A DNA stretch of 61,673 bases from Acidobacteriota bacterium (GTDB lineage: Bacteria > Acidobacteriota > UBA6911), in assembly GCA_031271905.1 (NCBI GenBank), contig JAISUT010000053.1, forward strand, positions 1 through 61,673, written 5' to 3'. The position numbers were made by a program, and so were the translations under genes. The notes below the pieces were generated by a model. That model worked only from the letters and a program-made list of their open reading frames with translations. It was not told where the DNA came from and ran no database searches. Every line of letters begins with the position of its first letter. The first letter of the stretch is position 1. Below, piece by piece: positions 1 to 8,377 of this stretch.

Positions 1-1
1 G

Positions 2-112
2 AAGGACTACGCGGGGCCGTACCGGTCGAGCGGCAAGCGCCTGTTCCGCATCGCCGCCGTCTACGACGCCTCCAGGCGCGAGATGGCGGAGCCCGACATC
101 CGCGAGGAGTGA
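2..112 (+). CDS. C-terminal end of a PD-(D/E)XK nuclease / AAA-ATPase-like protein (partial)
   Basis: Only the last 36 codons are in the window, ending at a TGA at 110-112. The tail reads YAGPYRSSGKRLFRIAAVYD and then a few charged residues. This resembles the C-terminal strand-rich end of the AAA-ATPase-like / PD-(D/E)XK nuclease family, in which a line such as 'lf.iGv.fd...r.i..w' closes the nuclease fold. The catalytic part is outside the window, so the assignment rests on the tail alone. The opposite edge of the window carries a clearer member of the same broad family, which makes this reading more plausible. Confidence 0.45.
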   Translation, partial: KDYAGPYRSSGKRLFRIAAVYDASRREMAEPDIREE

Positions 113-300
113 CCCGCGGGCGTTGCGATGCGGCGAAGCCGCGAGCTGCCGGCACCCGCCATCGTCCACGGTCGCACGGGCGCAGGGCGGCGCCACCCTC
201 GGGCTGCGTCGAATCCGCCATCTCCGGGAGGGGGGGCATCCTGCGCATGATTTCGCTTGCCAGGGGAATCCTCCTGGATAAAATGCCCCTTGTCATGACG

Positions 301-1104
301 ATGAGAATGCATGTGCTGGACTTAGGCAGGATGTATCTGGACGAGGCGCAACTGGTGGCGGGCATCCATGCGGCAACCTTCCGCAACCAGAACCCGGCGG
401 CGGCGTGGGTGGACATCCCGGTGGCGGCGTTTTTGGTGGACTACGGCGGGGGATGGCTCCTGTACGACACCGGTTGCAACATCCGCGAGGCCGTGATCCC
501 CGAGGGCGGGGACGCCGTGTCGCCGTTTGCGGGGACTGGGGACGACCTGGTCGAGGCGCGCCTCGCCGGCCTCGGCCTCAAGCCGGGGGACGTCAGCCAT
601 GTGGTGCTGTCGCACCTTCATGTCGACCACGCCGGCTACCTGCACCTTTTCAGGGGCGCCGAGGCCGTCGTCGCCGAGCGCGAGTTCGTCGAGACGGTCG
701 GGCTGTACCGCCAGCGGCGGTTCCCGGACGGTCCGTACAAATACGGCGACTTCGACAACTTCCTCGGGGCGAACCTGCGCTGGCGCCTCCTGCCCGAGGT
801 CTATCGGGAATACGCCATCGTACCCGGCGTCACCGCCATCAACTTCGGCCCCGGGCACGCCTATGGGATGACGGGGCTGCTGGTCGGCCTTCCCGAAGCG
901 GGGAACTTCCTGCTCTGCTCCGACGCGCTGTACCGCGCGGAGAATTTCGGACCGCCCGTCCGGCTCCCCGGGCTCGTCTACGACTCCATCGGATATGTGA
1001 GGACGGCGGAGTTCATCCGGCGCTTCGCAGCCGAGAAACAGGCGACGGTCGTCTACGGCCATGACAAACGGCAGTTCGCCGCGCTCAAGCCGGTCTATTC
1101 ATAA
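301..1104 (+). CDS. MBL-fold metallo-hydrolase, N-acyl homoserine lactonase-like
   Basis: A 267-residue metallo-beta-lactamase-fold protein. The dinuclear zinc motif HLHVDH is at residues 105-110. Later ligands fit the fold: a His in GHAYGMTGLLV, an Asp in CSDALY and a final His in YGHDK. Length and motif order fit the AiiA-like lactonase branch, which opens lactone rings, but related enzymes hydrolyse other esters, so the substrate is not known. No signal peptide is visible, so it should be cytoplasmic. Several in-frame ATGs (247, 283, 295, 301, 307) compete. I chose 301 because the family-like sequence begins there; 247 has a G-rich stretch upstream and is the main alternative. The gene stands alone and converges on the Sel1-repeat gene. 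Confidence 0.75.
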   Translation: MRMHVLDLGRMYLDEAQLVAGIHAATFRNQNPAAAWVDIPVAAFLVDYGGGWLLYDTGCNIREAVIPEGGDAVSPFAGTGDDLVEARLAGLGLKPGDVSHVVLSHLHVDHAGYLHLFRGAEAVVAEREFVETVGLYRQRRFPDGPYKYGDFDNFLGANLRWRLLPEVYREYAIVPGVTAINFGPGHAYGMTGLLVGLPEAGNFLLCSDALYRAENFGPPVRLPGLVYDSIGYVRTAEFIRRFAAEKQATVVYGHDKRQFAALKPVYS

Positions 1105-1127
1105 CGATCATGACGCCCGGCCGCCGC

Positions 1128-2171
1128 TCAGGGGATGTTCATGAGCTCCCGGCTGCGCTGCTGGGCGAACAGCGTGATGTCGGTGCCCAGCTTCTTCTCC
1201 AGGGCGTCGATGGCGCCGTTGACCTCCTCGTCCTCCGAGTCGTTGCTCTTGGCGATGTAGTACCACGCCAGCGACTCGATCTCGTCCTTCAACACCCCGT
1301 CGCCATTGGCGTACATGAAGGCGATGATCGTCTGGGCGCGGGGATGCCCCTGCTTCGCCGCCCGCAACATCCATCTCGCAGACCGCCCCATGTCCTTCGG
1401 CACGTCCTCGCCGGTCGAGTAGATGAGGGCGAGTGCGAACTGCGCCGAGGTGTAGTCCTGCTCCGCCGCCTGCTGAATCCATTGGATGGCCAGCCCCGGG
1501 TCTTTCGGCGCGCCGTCGCCCAGGCCGTACATCATCCCCAGTTGGAATTGCGCCTCGGCGTGCCCCTGACCCGCCGCCTGGTGTATCCACTTGAGCGCCT
1601 CGACGGGGTTTTTCAACACCCCCTCCCCGTCGGCGTACATCCTGCCCAGGTGCAACTGCGCCTCTACGTGCCCCCGCTCCGCCGCCGCACGGCACCATTT
1701 CGCCGCCAGCGTCGGGTCGGGCGCGACCCCTTCCCCGTCGGAATACACCATGCCGAGGGCGAACTGTGCGTCCAAGTACCCCTGGTCGGCGGCGTTCTGG
1801 AGCCATTTGACCGCCTCCACGGGATCGCGGTGGACGCCTTCGCCGGTGCCGTAGGCTAGGCCGAGGGCGAATTGCGCCGGGACATGCCCCTGCTTCGCCG
1901 ACTTCTGCCTCCATTGGAACGCCCGCACCATGTCCTTCGGGACGCCCCTGCCGGAAGCGTACATCTCCCCGAGGGCGAACTGCGCCCCGGCATGCCCCTG
2001 CTCCGCCGCCCGCTGGTACCACTGCACCGCCAAGGCCACGTCTTCCGCCACGCCCCTGCCCTTGTCATAGACGGTGCCGAGGTTGAACTGGGCCGGGGCA
2101 TACCCCTGCTCCGCAGCGGCTTGGAGCAACTGGAGGGACGCCATCGAGTTACTGGTCGTGTTGAAGTTCAA
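1128..2171 (-). CDS. Sel1-like repeat (TPR-like) protein
   Basis: A 347-residue protein made almost entirely of eight to nine Sel1-like repeats of about 36 residues. Each has the pattern A..G...AQ..LG..Y..G.GV..D...A..W...AA.QG, for example from residue 20 on. Such repeats form alpha-helical solenoids that act as protein-protein scaffolds. There is no signal peptide, transmembrane segment or catalytic domain, so it is probably a cytoplasmic adaptor with an unknown partner. An internal ATG at 2144 is a possible alternative start. It converges on the upstream lactonase-like gene with a gap of about 20 bases, and nothing in the surroundings indicates its pathway. Confidence 0.85.
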   Translation of the reverse strand: MNFNTTSNSMASLQLLQAAAEQGYAPAQFNLGTVYDKGRGVAEDVALAVQWYQRAAEQGHAGAQFALGEMYASGRGVPKDMVRAFQWRQKSAKQGHVPAQFALGLAYGTGEGVHRDPVEAVKWLQNAADQGYLDAQFALGMVYSDGEGVAPDPTLAAKWCRAAAERGHVEAQLHLGRMYADGEGVLKNPVEALKWIHQAAGQGHAEAQFQLGMMYGLGDGAPKDPGLAIQWIQQAAEQDYTSAQFALALIYSTGEDVPKDMGRSARWMLRAAKQGHPRAQTIIAFMYANGDGVLKDEIESLAWYYIAKSNDSEDEEVNGAIDALEKKLGTDITLFAQQRSRELMNIP

Positions 2172-2548
2172 GCCTCGCCTCCTTCGGGCAAGCGGTCGGG
2201 CGGCCGGCTTTCCCGACCGCTCGGATGCTTCTCATGACGGGGGCATTTTACATCAAATCCGGCGTATTTAGCCATGCACTGTTCGCCCGGTCGTTTTTTT
2301 TGAAAAAAAGTGAAAAAAACCGTCGAAAAAGTTGGCCATTCCGGGGGGTCGATCGTTTGGTATAGAGAACGCGGGAGCGCGGGGAGGAAAATCCCCGCGG
2401 CGTTCGGACGGTCTCACCCCCCGGCCCTCGAAAACGAAATCGTCAACCAACCGAAACCGTCGGGAGCGGCACCCCTGCCGCGCCGCCAAAGGATCCTTGC
2501 GGCCGGCGCCTGGGGCGTTTCGGGAACCGAGAGAAAGGCCAAAGGGAA
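2172..2548. other. Intergenic region with homopolymer runs
   Basis: This stretch separates the divergent Sel1-repeat and DUF-like genes. Around 2293-2330 there are short T and A runs (eight T, then seven A, then another seven A) in otherwise GC-rich DNA. They give a local AT-rich window that could hold the promoters. I see no convincing -35/-10 pair, no RNA gene and no credible reading frame. Confidence 0.4.
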
Positions 2549-3070
2549 ATGGGAAGGAAAACGAACGGGCGGAAAGGAAGTCGCGGCGCGGAGGCGGACG
2601 CGGGGGAGTTGGCGCGCATCCGCAAGCTGGAGGCGCAACTGGAGCTTATGAGCGACGGGCGGGCGTTGTTCTGGACGGCGCCGGGGTGCCCGCCGGAAGT
2701 GCGGCGCGCCGGGCTGGAGGACGTCCTGGCGTTCGAGGATGTCGGCGCCGGGGTGCCGCTTTTCGAAGGGCTGCGGATGCAGGGGCTGGACCTGCCCAAC
2801 CCGGACACGTTGAGCGAGAAGCAGAGCGCCGACAAGGCGGAGGAGGTGCTGAACGCGCTCCTGGACCTGCAAATCATCCTGGTCGGCTTCGAGCAGATGT
2901 CCGGCAGGCAACTGTACGCGACGCTCTGGAGGCAGACGCTTTGGGAGGGGTGCTACATCAAGAAACGGCTGCCGGGCTCGGTGACCATCCTCGACGTCTC
3001 GCATTCGATCCCCCAGACGGAGATGTTGCAGTGCCTGGACGACGTCATGAAGCTGTGCTCGATCCATTGA
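2549..3070 (+). CDS. Conserved hypothetical protein, about 170 aa
   Basis: A 173-residue soluble protein. After a basic, low-complexity start (to about residue 25) it has the pattern 'PPEV....LEDVLAFE......LFEGL...G..LP.PD.LS', then a second block with 'L..LWRQTLWEG'. I recognise this as a widespread small family of unknown function, in which the second half normally reads like 'LSDRELYERLW...LRE'. Here the equivalent is MSGRQLYATLWRQTLWEG. No catalytic motif, signal peptide or membrane segment is visible. The start at 2549 has a purine-rich stretch (AAAGGG) just upstream. Function unknown. Confidence 0.6.
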   Translation: MGRKTNGRKGSRGAEADAGELARIRKLEAQLELMSDGRALFWTAPGCPPEVRRAGLEDVLAFEDVGAGVPLFEGLRMQGLDLPNPDTLSEKQSADKAEEVLNALLDLQIILVGFEQMSGRQLYATLWRQTLWEGCYIKKRLPGSVTILDVSHSIPQTEMLQCLDDVMKLCSIH

Positions 3071-3189
3071 AGGGAACCTGAAGCCGAACCGCGAACCGGC
3101 CGGGAACGGCCACCGCGACGCCCGCCTCGTCCCCGCGAGCGGCGGCGCGGGCAACATCTGCGCCCTCGCAAGACATCGGAGTTCAAAGA

Positions 3190-5994
3190 ATGAGAGTATT
3201 TTGCCTTGTCCTCGCCTGCGTGGCGATGGTCGCAGTCCCTTTCCTCTTGTCAGGCCGTCCGGCGCAGTCCGGGATCCCCGAGGTCGCCTTCACCGGCGAG
3301 GACGCCCTGCTCACGGTCACCTCGTGGCGCGTCATCGGCCCGTTCAAGCTCCCCGACGACAGGCAGGTCTATACGATCGCCAATGAGAAAGAGGCGTTCG
3401 ACCGCGACTGGCTCGCCCAGGTCGGCGGCGCCGAGGCGCCTTCGCGCATCGGGCGGGCGACGACGAAGGTCGAGATCGACTTCGATTCGGACACCGCCCT
3501 CGTGCCGGACGGGGGCGGGGGGCCGAAGCCCCCCGCCTTCCTCGACCAGGTGGTCGATTTCCCCATACCGCAGGTCTCCAGCCACATGCTTTTCGGGTTG
3601 GGGAGCGATTTCTTCAAGGTGATGTACGCCGCCGCCGACATCGTGTCGGGCGAGGACGCCGAGGCGCACGTCATCGTCAGCGGCAACAGCCCCACCAAGG
3701 TCTGGCTCAACGACGCCGTCGTCGCCGCGTCCCCGGAAGGCTCGGTCGGCAACGCGCAACAGTTGCAGCACCTGGCGAAGGTGCGGCTCAAGGCGGGCAA
3801 GAACCGCCTGGTCGTCAAGCTGTTCTGCTTCCCGCTGCTGAACGAGTTCTCCGTCCGGCTGGCCACTGCGGAAGGCGCCGAGGCACACATCCGGGAGCGG
3901 GGCGGCGTCCGCGACCTGCTGGACCGGCTCGCCGTCGCGCCGGACGAGCCGTTGCGCCTCACGGACAACCTCGGCTACCTCGCCGCGCCCGGCGCCGACG
4001 TGCGTTACGAGATCGTCGCCGCCGACGGCATGTTGGCGGCGCACGGCGTCGTCCCGGCGACAGGCAAGGCCGAGGTGCCGACCCGGGGGCTGGCGCAAGG
4101 GCTGTACCGGCTCTGGCTCTACATCGGGGAGGAGTCGTACTCCCACCCCTTCTACATCGGGCGCCCCGAGGGCGTCTACCCCTCGTACCGTCAGCGTTGC
4201 GTCGAAGCCGCCGGCGACGCGGGGGCGCAGTACGAGCCCTGCCTGGCGCTGGCGGGGCTCGCGGAGATACACAAGGACGTCGAGGGCAAGGGCTTCCGGC
4301 AGGATTGGATGAAAAAGGCGCTGGTCTACGCGGAGATGGTCGAGAACGGCCTTTACGACAACCCGAACGGCTTCAGGATGCGCTCCTACCGCTCCCCCAT
4401 AGACGGGCAGAGGCAGTTCTACCTGTTCTACCGGCCGGAGACCGCGCCGCAGGCGGGTCCCATGCCCGTGATCGTGGAGGTGCCGCACAACGCCTACGGC
4501 ACCATCGTCTCGCAAGATCCGGACGCCTTGCGGACGGGGGAGTCCAAGGACGACCCCTACTACAAGGCGAAGACGCAAAGCCTGGTGAACCGCGACGCCA
4601 ACTACCTGCTGCGGCTGGCGCGCTTCTGCGACGAGTACGGCTACGCCTGCCTGTTCCCTTTCGCCCGGTTCCGGCAGTTCGAGGATCCGCTCGCGGTCGC
4701 CGACATGCGCGAGGCGCTCGCGGCCGCCAAGCGGGACTACGCCATAGACGCGGAGCGGGTCTATCTGCGGGGCTTTTGCCGGGGCGGCGGGAACTCGCTC
4801 CGGCTGGCGGAGGACTTCCCCGACGAGTTCGCCGCCGTCAGCGCCATCAACCTGAACGTCAACCAAGAACCCTTCCCGGTGTCCAACCATGACTGGGAGG
4901 CCGCCAACGACATCCGCAACGCCGTCGGCAACCTGCTGCACACGCCGGTGCAACTGGTCCACGGCAGCCATTTCCCGCACAGCCCCGTGCGCCAGTCGCG
5001 GGAGTTCCACTCCCTCTGCCGGAAAAACGGCGTCCGCGCCGAGCTGGAGCTGCTGGCGGGCGACACCCAGTGGGACGACCGGGACGAATACCGCATCTCG
5101 TTCGAGTTCTTCGAGGGGAAGAGGCGGGAGGCGATGCCGTCCGAGATCAGCTATGCGACGGGCCAGTTGAAATATCCGGGGGCGTGGTGGGTGCGCATCA
5201 ACCGGCTCTCGAGGCCGGGGGAGGTCGGACGGGTCCACGCCGTCGCCGAATCGCGCGGACACATCAGGATCGAGGCGGAAAACGTCGCCGAAGTCGCCAT
5301 CCTGCGCGACCGGCTGCCGAAGGCCAACACCGGGGCGAGCCCCCGGGTGACGGCCAACGGTGCCACCGCGAAGTGCGTCGGCGGGGACGGACGCCTGGTC
5401 TGCGAACTCGGGGACGCCGGGGCGCCGTCGGCGCTGGTGAAGAACGGGATGGTCGAGGGGCCGCTGGCGCACGCCTTCGCCGCGCCCTTCGTCTTGGCGC
5501 TGGGGAGCGGCGGCGACGCCGCGTTCCGGGAACAGGCCGCCGCCGTCGCGGACGACATCCAGACCTACTGGGAGGGCAAGCATTTCGTAAGCCTGCGCAG
5601 GAAGGCCGACCACGAGCTGACGGAGGAGGAGATGCGGGGGATGAACATCATCCTCGTGGGTGAGGCGGGGGAGGGGACGCCGCTCCGCGGCGCCTGCGAC
5701 GACCTGCCCCTGACGGTCTCCGAGGATTCCATCAAGATCGGCGACTACGTGTTCCCCGGCGAGGGCGCGGCGGCGGCGGCCTACCCGAACCCGCACAACC
5801 CGGAGAGGTATCTGGCGGTCGTGGCGGCGACCGGCGCCGGGGAGCTTTCCCTCCCTGCCGCCGACCTGGCGCGCTACGGCGCGGACGTGACGGTATGGAG
5901 GAAAAACCCCGAGGGGAAGGCCGCCTTGGTCGGGGAGTGGTTCTGGGACAACGCCTGGCTGCACTTGACGGCCGCGTCCCGGGCGCTCCCGTGA
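3190..5994 (+). CDS. Large secreted alpha/beta-hydrolase-like protein with a Cys at the nucleophile position
   Basis: A 934-residue exported protein. A signal peptide covers about residues 1-28. An N-terminal beta-rich region (about 35-230) begins with 'W.VIGPF.L' and contains a GNSPTKVWLND stretch, as in galactose-binding or PA14-like modules. The middle (about 400-650) looks like an alpha/beta hydrolase of the prolyl-oligopeptidase / PHB-depolymerase type. The nucleophile elbow reads GFCRGG (528-533), with Cys530 where Ser is usual. The acid and base loops are also unusual: HGSHFPHSP instead of HG..D, and GDTQWDD where a His is expected. The remaining 280 residues are a variable C-terminal region. 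It may be a Cys-dependent hydrolase or an inactive relative. It precedes the glycine-zipper peptide operon by 126 bases on the same strand. Confidence 0.6.
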   Translation: MRVFCLVLACVAMVAVPFLLSGRPAQSGIPEVAFTGEDALLTVTSWRVIGPFKLPDDRQVYTIANEKEAFDRDWLAQVGGAEAPSRIGRATTKVEIDFDSDTALVPDGGGGPKPPAFLDQVVDFPIPQVSSHMLFGLGSDFFKVMYAAADIVSGEDAEAHVIVSGNSPTKVWLNDAVVAASPEGSVGNAQQLQHLAKVRLKAGKNRLVVKLFCFPLLNEFSVRLATAEGAEAHIRERGGVRDLLDRLAVAPDEPLRLTDNLGYLAAPGADVRYEIVAADGMLAAHGVVPATGKAEVPTRGLAQGLYRLWLYIGEESYSHPFYIGRPEGVYPSYRQRCVEAAGDAGAQYEPCLALAGLAEIHKDVEGKGFRQDWMKKALVYAEMVENGLYDNPNGFRMRSYRSPIDGQRQFYLFYRPETAPQAGPMPVIVEVPHNAYGTIVSQDPDALRTGESKDDPYYKAKTQSLVNRDANYLLRLARFCDEYGYACLFPFARFRQFEDPLAVADMREALAAAKRDYAIDAERVYLRGFCRGGGNSLRLAEDFPDEFAAVSAINLNVNQEPFPVSNHDWEAANDIRNAVGNLLHTPVQLVHGSHFPHSPVRQSREFHSLCRKNGVRAELELLAGDTQWDDRDEYRISFEFFEGKRREAMPSEISYATGQLKYPGAWWVRINRLSRPGEVGRVHAVAESRGHIRIEAENVAEVAILRDRLPKANTGASPRVTANGATAKCVGGDGRLVCELGDAGAPSALVKNGMVEGPLAHAFAAPFVLALGSGGDAAFREQAAAVADDIQTYWEGKHFVSLRRKADHELTEEEMRGMNIILVGEAGEGTPLRGACDDLPLTVSEDSIKIGDYVFPGEGAAAAAYPNPHNPERYLAVVAATGAGELSLPAADLARYGADVTVWRKNPEGKAALVGEWFWDNAWLHLTAASRALP

Positions 5995-6120
5995 ACGGGC
6001 GCCTCGCCATCGGCGAACGAGCGTGTACACGAGGACGCGCCCGACCGCAGGGGCTGCAACGGTGCAATCCCCCGCGGCGGGCGCAAACAAAACAACCAGC
6101 AAGCAAAAAAGGAGAACACT

Positions 6121-6441
6121 ATGAAGAAGTGGTCGAAAATCATCGCCGTCCTGACGTTGGCGCTCCTAGTCCAGGGCCTCGCCATCGGAACCGCCTCCGC
6201 CCAAGAACCCCAAGCCGGCCTCATCTACAATGGCTTGACCAACTCGGAGACCTCCCTATCCGAGGCCGCGAACATCGGCAGGGCGATCGGCGGCGGCTTG
6301 GGCACCATCGCAGGGGGCGTGTACGGCTTCTTCGTCGGCATCCCCACCGGCCCCGGCGGGGCGGTGATCACGGGGTGGGCGGGCTCCCTCGCCGGCTCCA
6401 CCGCAGGAGCCGTGCTCGGACAAGCCCTCGGGGCGTTCTAG
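6121..6441 (+). CDS. Small secreted glycine-zipper peptide 1 (bacteriocin-like candidate)
   Basis: A 106-residue peptide with a Sec signal peptide: a KKW.K basic start, a hydrophobic core and a TASAQ cleavage site near residue 29. The mature part of about 77 residues is very rich in Gly and Ala and has spaced small-residue motifs (GxxxG type, for example GGGLGTIAGGVYGFFVG), typical of peptides that insert into or oligomerise in membranes. An AAGGAGA ribosome binding site precedes the ATG by about six bases. It is the first gene of a run of nine same-strand genes. Class II or circular bacteriocin-like peptides are one possibility and outer-membrane glycine-zipper proteins another. No double-glycine leader for a C39 peptidase is seen. 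Confidence 0.6.
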   Translation: MKKWSKIIAVLTLALLVQGLAIGTASAQEPQAGLIYNGLTNSETSLSEAANIGRAIGGGLGTIAGGVYGFFVGIPTGPGGAVITGWAGSLAGSTAGAVLGQALGAF

Positions 6442-6513
6442 CCCGCATGGGGGGCGCCCCCGCAGGCGACTTTGACTTCTAACGGCTCTTAACCAGACAA
6501 AAGGAGATGAATG

Positions 6514-6831
6514 ATGAGGGACAGAACTTTCAAGCGCACCTTGACCGTCGCGGCGTTGGCCGCAGGCATGTCTATGGGCGTCGGCTTCGCTGGCGCCTTG
6601 CAAGCAGACCGGCCGCTGGTCGGCGCCATATTCGGATGGCTTTCGTCCTCGCCCTCAAGCGAGGCTACGGCGGCCGTCGTCAGCGGCGCCGCGACTGGCG
6701 CCGCGACCGGCGCCGTCGTGGGGGCTGCCGCAGGCACGGCCGCAGGCATGGTCGTCCCGGGCGGCGGCGCAACCGCATCCATGGGCGCGTTCTTCGGCTC
6801 CGTGATCGGGGCGGCATGCGGGGCGGCATAG
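6514..6831 (+). CDS. Small secreted glycine-zipper peptide 2 (bacteriocin-like candidate)
   Basis: A 105-residue peptide that shares its design with the preceding one, though its sequence differs. A basic start (RDRTFKR) is followed by a hydrophobic segment and a likely cleavage after FAGA near residue 27. The C-terminal half is an Ala/Gly/Thr/Val glycine zipper (AATGAATGAVVGAAAGTAAG-like, about residues 55-80) and it ends in GAACGAA. An AAGGAG at 6501-6506 favours the ATG at 6514 over the adjacent one at 6511. Two tandem small hydrophobic peptides ahead of membrane and export genes suggest a two-peptide product, but this is inference. The single Cys near the C-terminus is notable. Confidence 0.6.
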   Translation: MRDRTFKRTLTVAALAAGMSMGVGFAGALQADRPLVGAIFGWLSSSPSSEATAAVVSGAATGAATGAVVGAAAGTAAGMVVPGGGATASMGAFFGSVIGAACGAA

Positions 6832-6994
6832 CCGCCCACAGGCTGGGACGCGGCTTGCGCCTCGTCCCGGCCCGACCGATGCAACCCACCCTGCGCCTTG
6901 GGGCGTTTCGCCCCGGGGCCTTTTCCGAGGCGGGGGCGGTCGCCTCGCCCTCTCGCGGCGAAGCGCCGCACCCGCCGTCGAAGGTGTGCGCAGC

Positions 6995-7621
6995 ATGATG
7001 CCCCGGTTCCCGAGAAAGCCTGCGGCGCAGGCGTCCGTCCCGTCCTCACGCCCTCCGGCATGGCGGAGCTACCGGGCGGGGATGGCGCTGAACGCCGCCC
7101 TGCTGGCGCTGGCGCTGCTGGCAGGCTTCCGCTGCGGCGAGCCGGGCTCCATCGCGCCGTCGCTGCCGCAGATGCGGGCCCGGTTGTCGGAGGTCAAGGG
7201 GCGTGCAGCCCGAAACACGGTCCAGGTCGTCGGCAACAACGTGTCGGTCGGCGGGGTGTTGTCGCTCGCCGCCACCATGCCCCTCTACGGGCCTGCCGTC
7301 GCGACCTGGAAGCTGGGATTCCCCCTGGGCGCGCTCGCCCGTTCCATGATCGACGGCGTCAACCGGCCGTCCGCCATCGCCCTCGCGTTGCTGTTGCCGC
7401 ACGGCGTGCCCGAGTACGCCGGCTTCACGCTCATGCTGAACAGCGTGACCATGTGGCACTTCGCGCTCGCCGGCGCCTTGCGCGGCCGGCGTCCGCAATG
7501 GACTTCGCTCCTGCGTTACGGCGCGGCGAGCCTCGCCGCCGGATGTTTCGTCCTCGGCGCCGCCGCCGTCGTCGAATGTTACATAACCCCCGCGATCGTG
7601 GGGCTACTGATGGGTCTATGA
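6995..7621 (+). CDS. SpoIIM / DUF95-family integral membrane protein
   Basis: A 208-residue polytopic membrane protein. The family signature is visible: a VVGNNVSVGG-like segment, the PHGVPEYAGF motif (canonical 'PHGi.El.a') and a C-terminal AAVVECYITPAIV segment. DUF95/SpoIIM proteins occur in Bacillus sporulation, but homologues are also standard members of circular-bacteriocin loci (for example the DUF95 protein of the AS-48 group), where they are needed for production or immunity. That role fits here because two small glycine-rich peptides precede it. GAAGGTG at 6980-6986 supports the ATG at 6995; a GTG at 6986 is possible. Its stop overlaps the next start (ATGA at 7618-7621), showing translational coupling. 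Confidence 0.75.
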   Translation: MMPRFPRKPAAQASVPSSRPPAWRSYRAGMALNAALLALALLAGFRCGEPGSIAPSLPQMRARLSEVKGRAARNTVQVVGNNVSVGGVLSLAATMPLYGPAVATWKLGFPLGALARSMIDGVNRPSAIALALLLPHGVPEYAGFTLMLNSVTMWHFALAGALRGRRPQWTSLLRYGAASLAAGCFVLGAAAVVECYITPAIVGLLMGL

Positions 7622-8292
7622 CTATGAGAACGAAAGTCGGCTTCAAAGAATTCGTCTTCTCCCCGTCGTTGTTTTTCCGCGAGAAGGCGCAACTGGACGA
7701 ATACGGGCTCTGGGCGGTCTTGGCGATCATCCTGACATTCCTGGCTGATTTTGCGACCAAGGCCGTGCTGTTTTACAAAATCGGCGTCGCCAACGTCCGC
7801 TCCCCGGACGAATGGGCGGAGTTCGGAGGCGGCTATTTCGGCGAGGTGATCGGCCACCAGATAGGGCTGGGGCTGAAATACGCCTTCCTGCTCGGCGCGT
7901 TCTACCTGATCGGCCGCTTCATGGGGGGCGAACGGTCGCCCGCGAGGCTGGTGAACCTCTCCGGATACTGCTTCCTGCCTTGGCTCGCCGGATGCTCCGT
8001 CCTGACGCTCGTCTACGCCTTCGGGCTGGAGATCGGGTTCGTGGACTTCGGCGGCGACCTCCGGGGGCAACTCACGTCCCTGCTCATCGACAGCCCCGCA
8101 TATGTCGGGCAAAAGGTGGTCGGGTTCAACGCCTGGTTGTGGACTGCCGTGCTGGGCGCGGCGATGCTCGGCGCCTACTGGAAAACCAGGTTCTCCAAGT
8201 CGGCAGCCATCATGGCCGCCGCCGTCCTCGCCGTGACGGGGCTGGACAGGTTGGGCGGCATGGCGCTGCAATACGTCGGATGGATGCGATAG
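7618..8292 (+). CDS. Yip1-like multi-pass membrane protein
   Basis: A 224-residue protein with about five hydrophobic segments. It starts with FKEFVFSPSLFFREK, like the Yip1-domain opening 'P..ff.....', has an LSGYCFLPWLAGC segment in the middle and ends with a long C-terminal hydrophobic hairpin. Bacterial Yip1-like proteins are uncharacterised membrane proteins, sometimes found beside ABC exporters. The start ATG overlaps the stop of the DUF95 gene by four bases, so the two are co-translated and probably work together. No catalytic residues are evident. Confidence 0.6.
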   Translation: MTMRTKVGFKEFVFSPSLFFREKAQLDEYGLWAVLAIILTFLADFATKAVLFYKIGVANVRSPDEWAEFGGGYFGEVIGHQIGLGLKYAFLLGAFYLIGRFMGGERSPARLVNLSGYCFLPWLAGCSVLTLVYAFGLEIGFVDFGGDLRGQLTSLLIDSPAYVGQKVVGFNAWLWTAVLGAAMLGAYWKTRFSKSAAIMAAAVLAVTGLDRLGGMALQYVGWMR

Positions 8293-8377
8293 CGGCGAAG
8301 CCGCCATACGAGGGGTCGCGCGCCCCGCAAAGCGGCACAGGGGCGCGCAGCGATGGACGAACCGTCAGGAGGGGCAA

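Noticed and set aside
3250-6102. A 950-codon antisense frame opposite the secreted hydrolase-like gene
   Set aside because: Long antisense frames are expected in GC-rich DNA; the protein is Arg/Val/Gly-rich without domains, while the plus frame has a signal peptide and domain structure.
6121-6831. Class II bacteriocins with double-glycine leaders
   Set aside because: The leaders look like Sec signal peptides, and no C39-peptidase ABC transporter is present; a bacteriocin role remains only a possibility.
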